Source: Thermoanaerobaculia bacterium
GTDB lineage: Bacteria; Acidobacteriota; Thermoanaerobaculia; Thermoanaerobaculales; Sulfomarinibacteraceae
Assembly: GCA_027067575.1 (NCBI GenBank)
Contig: JAMOVQ010000116.1
Span: forward strand, 1-34,208
Reading direction: 5' to 3'
DNA length: 34,208 nt
Positions 8,631 to 14,800 of the stretch are shown one piece after another; the first letter of the stretch is position 1; each line of letters opens with the position of its first letter. A model generated the notes under the pieces. That model did not search any database. It was not told where the DNA came from and saw only the letters and a program-made list of their open reading frames with translations. A program made the translations under genes and the position numbers.

Positions 8631-9368
8631 TCAACGCAGAACGGCGAAGGAGAGCTGGCGACCCGCACGGGGCCCGTCGCGCCGGTAGGACGCGAGCGCC
8701 TCTGAACAGGCCGTGCAGCCGCCGACGAGCTCGACCCGCCCCGGGGGAACACCCAGCGCGAGGAGCTCGGCCCGGAGCAGGGCGCGCAGGTCGACCCGCC
8801 ATTCCTCCCGCCACACGGCCTCGGGAACGCCGCGGCCCCGGAGCGCCGCCACGACCTCGGCGCCGACCTCGTAGCAGCAGCCGCCGATGGCAGGGCCCAG
8901 GGCCACGTGGAGCCGGTCTGCGGCCACGCCGTACTCCACGAGGAGCCGGCGGACGGCGCGGGGTACGATCCCCGCGGCGGTTCCGCGCCACCCGCTGTGG
9001 AGCGCCGCCACGACCCCTCCGCCGGCGACGAGCACCGGCACGCAGTCGGCGGTCCAGACGCCGAGGGCCAGCCCCGGTTCGTCCGTCACCAGCCCGTCGC
9101 ACCGCCCCACGGCCGCCGGTCCATCCACGGGATGCTCCCGAGAGGCGGAGAGGCTGGCGACGACGGTGCCGTGGACCTGCTGGCACCAGCGGACGGCGCG
9201 CACCCCCGGGGCGACCGCCTCGGCGAGGCGGAGAGCGTGCTCCTCCCTGGGCGTCCCGGAAAACCGGGGCCCGATTCCGAACGCCAGCACGGCGCCGCCC
9301 CGGGAAAGGGCCAGCGCCTCACCCCCCTCCCACGGAACCGTCACGGTGCCCGAGCCGCCATCGGTCAT
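8631..9368 (-). CDS. pgeF: peptidoglycan editing factor PgeF / YfiH family (DUF152, polyphenol oxidoreductase laccase fold)
   Basis: 245 residues from the ATG at 9368; the open frame extends upstream, but the -10 at 9383-9378 supports this start. Family hallmarks are the metal-site His66 in WCQQVHGTVV, the nucleophile-type Cys in WTADCVPVLV and the second His in LHSGWRGTAAGI, plus the C-terminal SYRRDG segment. Length matches the family (about 240). Family knowledge: PgeF hydrolyses wrongly built muropeptide precursors (L-Ser in place of L-Ala), and some members are purine nucleosidases/phosphorylases with laccase-like side activity. Location is cytoplasmic. It is divergent from ftsE-ftsX, which also act on the wall, with overlapping promoters. 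Confidence 0.9.
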   Translation of the reverse strand: MTDGGSGTVTVPWEGGEALALSRGGAVLAFGIGPRFSGTPREEHALRLAEAVAPGVRAVRWCQQVHGTVVASLSASREHPVDGPAAVGRCDGLVTDEPGLALGVWTADCVPVLVAGGGVVAALHSGWRGTAAGIVPRAVRRLLVEYGVAADRLHVALGPAIGGCCYEVGAEVVAALRGRGVPEAVWREEWRVDLRALLRAELLALGVPPGRVELVGGCTACSEALASYRRDGPRAGRQLSFAVLR

Positions 9369-9377
9369 CTGACTCCG

Positions 9378-9383
9378 ATGGTA
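9378..9383 (-). promoter_or_regulatory. -10 element of pgeF
   Basis: Minus-strand TACCAT in TTGTACCATCGG, nine bases before the ATG at 9368. This predicts a transcript with almost no 5' leader. It overlaps by two bases the -10 of the divergent ftsE transcript. Confidence 0.45.
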
Positions 9384-9387
9384 CAAT
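9379..9387 (+). promoter_or_regulatory. extended -10 promoter of the leader ORF-ftsE-ftsX operon
   Basis: TGGTACAAT (extended -10, TGn plus TACAAT). Twenty bases separate it from the GTG at 9408, with the strong SD GGAGGAGGGG in between. No clear -35. It shares bases with the pgeF -10 on the other strand. Confidence 0.55.
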
Positions 9388-9407
9388 GGCGCGCCCGGAG
9401 GAGGGGC

Positions 9408-9497
9408 GTGATCACGTTCGACGGCAAGGGGTTCCACACGACGGCCGGCCCGCAGTCTCCTCTCCCTCGGCGGGGACCGGAGGGGTGCGCCCTGTGA
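9408..9497 (+). CDS. 29-residue leader ORF translationally coupled to ftsE
   Basis: GTG start preceded by GGAGGAGGGG at close spacing. It encodes VITFDGKGFHTTAGPQ followed by a Pro/Arg-rich tail ending in EGCAL. The TGA overlaps the GTG of ftsE (GTGA). ftsE also has its own site, GGAGGGG, eight bases before its start, which lies inside this ORF. Translation of the small ORF could therefore open or block ftsE initiation. I do not recognise the peptide, and it has no membrane segment. It may be only a regulatory uORF, or an artefact of a good SD in front of an open frame. Confidence 0.45.
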   Translation: MITFDGKGFHTTAGPQSPLPRRGPEGCAL

Positions 9498-10162
9498 TCC
9501 GGCTGAAAAACCTTCACAAGAGCTACAACAGCCGCCGGGTCCTCCGGGGGATCGACCTGAACGTCGAACCCGGAGAGTTCGTCTTCCTGACGGGCCCCTC
9601 CGGCGCCGGCAAGAGCACGCTGCTCAGGCTCCTCTACGCGGCCGAACGGCCTACGGAGGGCGAGGTCTGGGTCAATGGTCTCCGGGTGGACACCCTCTCC
9701 CACCGGGAGTTGCCGAGGCTTCGCCGGAGCCTCGGTGTCATCTTCCAGGACTTCAAGCTGCTGCCCCGCAAGACCGTCCTCGAGAACATCACCTTCGTCC
9801 TGCGTTTCCACGGGCTGTCCCCGAAGGAGGCGCACCGGCGGGCGTACCTGACACTCAAGCGGATGGGGCTCCACCACCGGCAGTCGGCGTACCCGGCGAC
9901 CCTCTCCGGCGGCGAGCAGCAGCGGGTCGCCATCGCCCGGGCCCTGGCGTACCAGCCCCGGCTGATCCTGGCCGACGAGCCCACGGGCAACCTCGACGCC
10001 GAGCTGGCGGCGGAGCTGATGAGCTTGCTGTGCGACATCAACTACCAGGGCGCGACGGTGGTGGTGGCAACCCACGACCAGTCGCTCCTGGCCGCCATCC
10101 CGGCCCGGGTCCTCGTCCTGGAGCGCGGCGGCATCGGGTACGACGGGATCTGGCCGCCATGA
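9494..10162 (+). CDS. ftsE: cell division ABC transporter ATP-binding protein FtsE
   Basis: 222 residues, the usual FtsE length. Walker [10 protein letters not shown] at about 34-42, Q-loop IFQDFKLL near 88, ABC signature LSGGEQQR at about 136-143, Walker [13 protein letters not shown] near 156 and the switch His in ATHD near 190. The opening [12 protein letters not shown] is FtsE-like. Family role: with FtsX it couples ATP hydrolysis to activation of septal peptidoglycan hydrolases at the divisome. It overlaps the leader ORF by four bases at its start and ftsX by four at its end (ATGA). Confidence 0.95.
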   Translation: MIRLKNLHKSYNSRRVLRGIDLNVEPGEFVFLTGPSGAGKSTLLRLLYAAERPTEGEVWVNGLRVDTLSHRELPRLRRSLGVIFQDFKLLPRKTVLENITFVLRFHGLSPKEAHRRAYLTLKRMGLHHRQSAYPATLSGGEQQRVAIARALAYQPRLILADEPTGNLDAELAAELMSLLCDINYQGATVVVATHDQSLLAAIPARVLVLERGGIGYDGIWPP

Positions 10163-11022
10163 TCCGCCACCTCGTCGCCGAAGGGATGGGGCTCCTCAAG
10201 GAGCGGCCCCTGGTCAGCGCCGGCCTGACCGTCGCACTGGCCGTCGCACTGACGCTCGGCGGCCTGACGCTGAGCGCGGCGCTCTGGATCCGTCCGATCC
10301 TCGCATCGGGGACCGGCGAGGTCGCCGTGGCCGTGCTGCTCCGGCCCCACCTCGAGGGCGGCGTGTTCGACCAGTGGCTCGCGACCGCCGAGAAGGCCCA
10401 CCCGGACTGGCGGTTCCGGCGCGTGCCCCCCGACGAGCTGGCCGCCTCCCTCGGCGAGCGGTTCCCGTACCTGCGAAAACTCCTCGCCGAGGAGGGGCAG
10501 GCCCTGCTGCCGCCGCTGCTCGAGGTCACCGCCCCCGACCCCGCGGCCGTCCGGACCCTGGAGGCGAGCCCGGCGGTGCTCGCCGTCGGCCCCGTGGCCA
10601 CCATCCACCGGACGCTCGCCTCCATCGCACGCCGCATCGAGGCCGGCTTGACGGCGATCACCGTGGCGCTCGTGGCCATCGCCTTCCTCCTGGCCTCGAT
10701 CTGGGTCCACCTGGAGCTGTACCGGCACGCCGACGAGATCGCCATCATGCGGCTCGTCGGCGCCACCGAACCCGCCATCCGCGGCCCCTACCTCGTCTCG
10801 GCCGCGATCCCGGGCCTGGCCGCCGGCCTGTTGGCTGCGGCGGCGACCCGGGCCGGCGCGGGTTGGCTGAGCCGGCTGACCACCACGGTGGGCCTGCCCG
10901 CCATCGAGGCGCCCGGAACGCTCCTCGCGGGTCTCGTGGCGTTCGGGCTCCTGGTCCCGCTGGGTGCTGCGGCGTTCACGCTGGCTCGCCATGCACGGCT
11001 GACGGACGCCGCGAGCCTCTGA
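10159..11022 (+). CDS. ftsX: cell division ABC transporter permease FtsX
   Basis: 287 residues from an ATG overlapping the ftsE stop. Topology fits FtsX: a membrane helix at about 20-42, an extracytoplasmic loop of roughly 115 residues (the part that contacts hydrolase activators such as EnvC), then three helices between about 165 and 280. The helix pair around AIAFLLASIWVHLELYRHADEIAIMRLVGAT holds the conserved 'EI.IM.LVGA' coupling segment. No EnvC-type peptidase follows; the next gene is thiamine pyrophosphokinase. Confidence 0.92.
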   Translation: MIRHLVAEGMGLLKERPLVSAGLTVALAVALTLGGLTLSAALWIRPILASGTGEVAVAVLLRPHLEGGVFDQWLATAEKAHPDWRFRRVPPDELAASLGERFPYLRKLLAEEGQALLPPLLEVTAPDPAAVRTLEASPAVLAVGPVATIHRTLASIARRIEAGLTAITVALVAIAFLLASIWVHLELYRHADEIAIMRLVGATEPAIRGPYLVSAAIPGLAAGLLAAAATRAGAGWLSRLTTTVGLPAIEAPGTLLAGLVAFGLLVPLGAAAFTLARHARLTDAASL

Positions 11023-11168
11023 TCCGGCTGTACCCCAGCGAAGGCTCATCCTGCGCACGGGCGGCCGATCAACCCCCCGGGACCGCGGCGGACACGGCTC
11101 GGCGTGTCGTGACGCTCCGACCCGAGGATCCATCGTCTTCTTCCATTCCTTGGATCTCCCCCGGAGTG

Positions 11169-11174
11169 TACCAT
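11169..11174 (+). promoter_or_regulatory. -10 element of thiamine pyrophosphokinase
   Basis: TACCAT in GTGTACCATCGGGTC, exactly six bases before the GTG at 11181. This predicts a leaderless transcript. The 158-base gap after ftsX (11023-11180) holds nothing else I can identify apart from a distant GGATCCA/TTGGATC inverted repeat. Confidence 0.4.
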
Positions 11175-11180
11175 CGGGTC

Positions 11181-11849
11181 GTGGACGGTCCCGGTCCCCT
11201 GCTCGTGGCGAACGCGCCCCTCCGCTGGACGGAGACGCTCGCGGCCCTCGCGGCCGCGGCCTCGCCGCTGCTCGCGGCGGACGGGGGTGCGGACCACCTC
11301 GCGCGGATCGGCCTCCGCCCCGACATCCTGATCGGCGACATGGACTCCGTCTCCCCCGCCACGCGGGCGTGGGTCGGGGAGGACCGGATCGTCCGCCGCC
11401 CGGACCAGGACCGGACGGACCTCGAGAAGGCGCTCATTCATGCCTTCGACGCCCTCGACCTCGAACGGTTGACCGTCCTCGCCGCCCTGGGCGGGCGGCC
11501 GGACCACGAGATCGGCAACCTCGGGCTGCTCTGCCGGTACGCCCTCGGCGAACGGCTCGTCTTCCGCGAACCCGCCGGGATCGTCCTCGCCCTCGCCGAA
11601 CCGGCAAAGCTCCCCGCCGTACCCGGCGAGACCTGGTCGTTCTGGACCCTCGACCCGGCCGTCCGCGTCACCCTCTCCGGCGTCCGCTGGCCGGTCCGGT
11701 CGGCGCCGCTCCACGCCGCGGGACGGCCCTCGATCTCCAACGAGGCCACCGCAGACCGCGTCGGGGTGGCGCCGGAGGGCGGCGCCGTCGTGGTGGCGCG
11801 CCGGTTTCCGGCCGGGAGCGATCCCGCCCCGGGGCGGGGTCGCCACTGA
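11181..11849 (+). CDS. thiN: thiamine pyrophosphokinase
   Basis: 222 residues. Conserved TPK motifs are ADGGADHLARIGLRPDILIGDMDSV (about 33-57; Asp residues bind Mg-ATP), DQDRTDLEKAL (about 76-86) and GGRPDHEIGN (near 104-113). The C-terminal beta domain ends with SNEATADRV, the thiamine-binding 'SNE' segment. Function: ATP + thiamine to AMP + thiamine diphosphate, cytoplasmic. Start GTG 11181 was chosen for family length and for the -10 six bases upstream. The frame is open further upstream, including a GTG at 11166. The 3' end converges on the alcohol dehydrogenase remnant, six bases away. Confidence 0.88.
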   Translation: MDGPGPLLVANAPLRWTETLAALAAAASPLLAADGGADHLARIGLRPDILIGDMDSVSPATRAWVGEDRIVRRPDQDRTDLEKALIHAFDALDLERLTVLAALGGRPDHEIGNLGLLCRYALGERLVFREPAGIVLALAEPAKLPAVPGETWSFWTLDPAVRVTLSGVRWPVRSAPLHAAGRPSISNEATADRVGVAPEGGAVVVARRFPAGSDPAPGRGRH

Positions 11850-11855
11850 GCCCGG

Positions 11856-12077
11856 TCACCGCCCGGCCGCGTCGAAGTCCGCCTCGAGGACGATCCGGTA
11901 GCGGGCCCGGCCCGCGCGCAGCCGGTCGAGCGCCTCGTTGACCGCCGACATGGGGAACGCCTCCACCGTCGGGGCGATCCCGTGCCGGGCGGAGAAGTCG
12001 AGCATCCGGGCGATGGTGGCCGGGCTGCCGACGGGGGAACCCGAGATCGAGCGAGCGGCCGTGATCAGAGCGGGGGT
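11856..12077 (-). pseudogene. C-terminal remnant of a zinc-dependent (CAD/YahK-type) alcohol dehydrogenase
   Basis: About 74 codons, with no start codon and no N-terminal catalytic domain nearby. The peptide reads ITAARSISGSPVGSPATIARML, then 'ARHGIAP.VE.FPMS.VNEAL.RLRAGRARYRIVLE'. That is the distinctive C-terminus of NADP-dependent cinnamyl/YahK-type alcohol dehydrogenases, which are about 350 residues when complete. The upstream side runs straight into the stop of the unknown gene at 12065-12547, so the remnant looks like the product of a deletion. The reading frame itself is intact, which implies recent loss. Alternatively it is translated as a non-functional peptide. Confidence 0.75.
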
Positions 12078-12547
12078 AGGTCCCGGAGGAGCCCGGGCCC
12101 CAGCGTGACCTGGAGGGCCCCTCCCGACATCCGCAGGTCGCGCAGCGTGGCGGCGACCCCGTCGGGCAGGAACGGACGGATGTCCGCGAGGACGATCCGG
12201 GGGCCGGGGAACACCCGGGTCCGGACCGCGCCGATCCTGCCGAGGATGCGCCGGACCAGCCCGAACGGGACGGCCACCCCGCCCGGCAGCTCCACCCGGA
12301 GCAGCCGGCAGCCGACCCACCCCGCCGCGAGCCTGAGCTCCGCGAGCTCCACCGCGGCGTGCACGGGGACGCGCCTCAGCCGCAACACCACCTCGAGCCG
12401 CAGCCTGTCGCCCTCGCCCTCCAGGTGGAGCCACTGGACGGCATCCACGGCCCGGAGGCGCTGGAGGACCATCGCCTCCAGCCGGACCGGATCGAGCCGG
12501 ACCACGGCCCCGTCCCACTCCACGAACGGCATCACGGCGGCGTTCAC
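12065..12547 (-). CDS. hypothetical protein, about 160 residues
   Basis: Not recognised. From GTG 12547 it reads NAAVMPFVEWDGAVVRLDP, then alternating hydrophobic/charged beta-like segments (LRLEVVLRLRRVPVHAAVEL, then LLRVELPGGVAVPFGLV) and ends LRDLPPL. There are no Cys pairs of note, no signal peptide and no membrane helix. The pattern vaguely recalls lipid-binding DUF2993/LmeA-type beta proteins, but I would not assign it. The GTG start is favoured by TATACT nine bases upstream; an ATG at 12532 is the alternative. Its stop falls within the alcohol dehydrogenase remnant, so the C-terminus may have been altered by the same deletion. It is divergent from sfsA. Confidence 0.6.
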   Translation of the reverse strand: MNAAVMPFVEWDGAVVRLDPVRLEAMVLQRLRAVDAVQWLHLEGEGDRLRLEVVLRLRRVPVHAAVELAELRLAAGWVGCRLLRVELPGGVAVPFGLVRRILGRIGAVRTRVFPGPRIVLADIRPFLPDGVAATLRDLRMSGGALQVTLGPGLLRDLPPL

Positions 12548-12555
12548 GTCCCGGC

Positions 12556-12561
12556 TAGTAT
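12556..12561 (+). promoter_or_regulatory. -10 element of sfsA
   Basis: TAGTAT, 20 bases before the TTG at 12582, with SD GAGGAGGTG between. Spacing is identical to the ftsE leader promoter. It is overlapped by the opposite-strand TATACT. Confidence 0.4.
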
Positions 12562-12562
12562 A
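12557..12562 (-). promoter_or_regulatory. -10 element of the hypothetical gene
   Basis: Minus-strand TATACT in GGTATACTAG, nine bases before the GTG at 12547. This is the same geometry as pgeF. It shares bases with the divergent sfsA -10. Confidence 0.4.
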
Positions 12563-12581
12563 CCCCGCGAGGAGGTGTCCG

Positions 12582-13277
12582 TTGGAGTGCCCACCCCTGA
12601 CCCCCGGCCGCTTGATCCGCCGGTACAAGCGGTTCCTCGCCGACGTCGAGCTCGACGACGGCAGGATCGTCACGGCCCACTGCCCCAACTCCGGTTCCCT
12701 GGCGGGATGCCTGGGGCAGGGGTGGCCCGTCCTCCTGTCCCACGCACCCTCACCCCGCCGCAAGCTCGAGTGGACGTGGGAGCTCGTCCACAACGGCCGG
12801 TGCTGGATCGGGATCAACACCCACCGGGCCAACCGGCTGGCCGCCGAGGCGATCCGCTCCGGCGCCGTCCCCGGGATCGCGCCGGACGCCCCGCTGCTGG
12901 GCGAGGTCCGGTACGGGAAGAGCCGCGTCGACCTCGTCGCCGGGCCGGGGCCCTCGCTGCGGTACGTCGAGGTCAAGAACGTCACGATGGTGGACGGCGA
13001 CGGGTACGCCGCATTCCCCGACGCGCCGACCGCCCGGGGGCTCAAGCACCTGCGGGAGCTGGTCACGGTCCGGCGGCTGGGCCACCGGGCCACGGTCCTG
13101 TTCATGGTCCAGCGGACCGACTGCCGGGCGTTCCGGCCCGCACGGTCCATCGACCCGCGGTTCGCCGACGGCCTCGCCGCCGCGGCGGCGGAGGGGGTGG
13201 AGGTCGCCGCGCTCCTGGTGACCATCGATCCTCCCCGCTGCACCGTCACGGGCACCCTGCCCGTGGAGCTCGCGTGA
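12582..13277 (+). CDS. sfsA: sugar fermentation stimulation protein SfsA
   Basis: 231 residues, close to E. coli SfsA (234). Conserved segments are LIRRYKRFLADVEL (about 11-24), TAHCPNSGSL (31-40), the KLEWTWELV stretch and the core RVDLVAGPG-YVEVKNVT with 'FPDAPTARG.KHL.EL'. The D...EVKN arrangement resembles a restriction-endonuclease-like fold, and the family is annotated as nucleic-acid binding. The biological role remains uncertain: the name comes from maltose-fermentation phenotypes in E. coli. TTG start chosen because GAGGAGGTG precedes it by five bases. No sugar-use genes are adjacent; the heptose block follows. Confidence 0.92.
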   Translation: MECPPLTPGRLIRRYKRFLADVELDDGRIVTAHCPNSGSLAGCLGQGWPVLLSHAPSPRRKLEWTWELVHNGRCWIGINTHRANRLAAEAIRSGAVPGIAPDAPLLGEVRYGKSRVDLVAGPGPSLRYVEVKNVTMVDGDGYAAFPDAPTARGLKHLRELVTVRRLGHRATVLFMVQRTDCRAFRPARSIDPRFADGLAAAAAEGVEVAALLVTIDPPRCTVTGTLPVELA

Positions 13278-13279
13278 GG

Positions 13280-13285
13280 TAGACT
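13280..13285 (+). promoter_or_regulatory. -10 element of the heptose block
   Basis: TAGACT in GAGGTAGACTCGGGCC, exactly six bases before the ATG at 13292. No Shine-Dalgarno is present, so a leaderless mRNA is likely. Confidence 0.5.
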
Positions 13286-13291
13286 CGGGCC

Positions 13292-14287
13292 ATGGACGCG
13301 ACACGGCGCCTCTTTCCGATCATCGAACGGTTCCCGGCGACGAGGACGGTCCTCTACGGCGACCTCGTCCTCGACCGGTACGTCCTGGGAACCCCCAAGC
13401 GGATCTCCCGCGAGGCTCCGGTCATCATCCTCCGGTGGGAGGGCGAGCAGGACATCCCCGGAGGGGGCGCCAACGCGCTGGCGAACCTGGCCGCCATGGG
13501 CAGCCCGGTGGTCCCCGTGGGGATCGTCGGCGACGACGAACCCGGGGCGGCGCTGCGGGGCGCCCTCGCCGGACGGGGCATCCCGGTGGACGGGGTCGTC
13601 ACGGTCCGCGGGTACCGCACGCCGACGAAGGTCCGGATCCTCGGCGGCGGCCCGGTGTCGCTCAAGCACCAGGTCGCCCGGTACGACATCGAGCCCGACC
13701 CGCCCCCGCCCGGCCCCTGGCGCGAGGAGCTGGCCCGCCGCCTGCTCGAGCTGGCCGCCGACGCCGACGCCGTGGCGGTCTCCGACTACGGGTACGGAAC
13801 GGTGACGCCGGAGCTCCTCGAGGAGCTGGGCGCCCTCCCCTCCCGGCCGGCGTGGGTCACGCTGGACTCCCGCTCCCGCCTCGGGGAGCTCCGCCCCGTG
13901 GACGCCGCCACGCCGAACCTCGGCGAGCTGGAGGCGTGGGCCGGCCGGCGGCTCCGCTCGCCCGGGGAGATCGCGGACGCCGCCGAGGCGCTGCGGGAGG
14001 CGCTGGGAGCCCGGTTCGTCCTGGCGACCCGTGGCAACGAGGGGATGACCCTCGTGGAGGCGTCCGCCCCGCCCCGGCACATCCCGATCCACGGGACCGA
14101 CCAGGTGGCCGACGTCACCGGCGCGGGCGACACGGTGCTCGCCGCGCTGACCCTGGCGCTCGGCGCCGGCGCCCCCGCCGCGGATGCGGCCCTCCTCGCC
14201 AACATCGCCGGTGGCCTGGTGGTCATGAAGCGCGGGACGGCCACCGTCACGGCGGGGGAGCTCGCCGCCGCCGTGGACGGGGGGTGA
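13292..14287 (+). CDS. hldA: D-glycero-beta-D-manno-heptose-7-phosphate kinase (HldA/RfaE domain I)
   Basis: 331 residues, PfkB/ribokinase fold. The substrate-side signature ISREAPVIILRWEGEQDIPGG (about 38-58) is typical of heptokinases. GGGANALANLAAMG follows, and the phosphate-binding/catalytic DVTGAGDT has the base Asp280. In E. coli this domain is fused to the cytidylyltransferase as HldE; here the two are separate, adjacent genes. Role: phosphorylates D-glycero-D-manno-heptose-7-P at C1 on the way to ADP-L-glycero-D-manno-heptose for LPS core. No SD; a -10 lies six bases upstream. The downstream gene starts inside its stop codon (GTGA). Confidence 0.9.
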   Translation: MDATRRLFPIIERFPATRTVLYGDLVLDRYVLGTPKRISREAPVIILRWEGEQDIPGGGANALANLAAMGSPVVPVGIVGDDEPGAALRGALAGRGIPVDGVVTVRGYRTPTKVRILGGGPVSLKHQVARYDIEPDPPPPGPWREELARRLLELAADADAVAVSDYGYGTVTPELLEELGALPSRPAWVTLDSRSRLGELRPVDAATPNLGELEAWAGRRLRSPGEIADAAEALREALGARFVLATRGNEGMTLVEASAPPRHIPIHGTDQVADVTGAGDTVLAALTLALGAGAPAADAALLANIAGGLVVMKRGTATVTAGELAAAVDGG

Positions 14288-14796
14288 CGGCGGTGCCGCC
14301 GGAGCCGACCGCCGCCGTCACCGGCCTCGAGGCCCTCGCCGCCGAGCGGGAGCGGTGGCGCCAGGAGGGGCGCACCGTCGTGCTGGCCAACGGCGCCTTC
14401 GACATGCTCCACGTCGGGCACGTCCGGTACCTGGCGGCGGCGAGGGCGCTCGGCGACGTCCTGATCGTCGCGGTCAACTCCGACCGTTCCGTCCGCGCCT
14501 CCAAGGGCCCGCTGCGGCCCGTCGTCCCGGAGGCCGAGCGGCTGGAGCTGCTCTCCCACCTGCGGATGGTCGACCGGCTCCTCCTCTTCGACACGCCCAC
14601 CGTCGGGCCGGTGCTCGAACGGCTGAGGCCGGAGATCCACGCCAAGGGAACGGACTACACGGTGGAGACCGTCCCCGAACGGGAGGTCGTCGCCGCCTAC
14701 GGCGGGCGGACGGTGATCTGCGGAGACCCCAAGGACCACGCCAGCACCGACATCATCGCCACCATCGTGTCCCGGTTCGCCCCGGGCGCCCCGTGA
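14284..14796 (+). CDS. D-glycero-beta-D-manno-heptose 1-phosphate adenylyltransferase (RfaE domain II)
   Basis: 170 residues. Nucleotidyltransferase motif FDMLHVGHVRYL with HxGH (His43, His46), followed by VNSDRSVRASKGPLRP and KGTDYT; 'STDIIATI' at the end matches the RfaE2 C-terminus. It forms ADP-heptose from heptose-1-phosphate and ATP. It overlaps the kinase stop codon by four bases, so stoichiometric coupled translation is likely. A GTG nine bases downstream is an alternative start. The epimerase (hldD), isomerase (gmhA) and phosphatase (gmhB) are not in this window. Confidence 0.9.
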   Translation: MTAVPPEPTAAVTGLEALAAERERWRQEGRTVVLANGAFDMLHVGHVRYLAAARALGDVLIVAVNSDRSVRASKGPLRPVVPEAERLELLSHLRMVDRLLLFDTPTVGPVLERLRPEIHAKGTDYTVETVPEREVVAAYGGRTVICGDPKDHASTDIIATIVSRFAPGAP

Positions 14797-14800
14797 GCCC

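Noticed and set aside
12548-14092. Upstream extension of the unknown minus-strand gene to 675 codons
   Set aside because: The extra part lies antisense to sfsA and the heptokinase and has no protein-like pattern; a -10 element marks the start near 12547.
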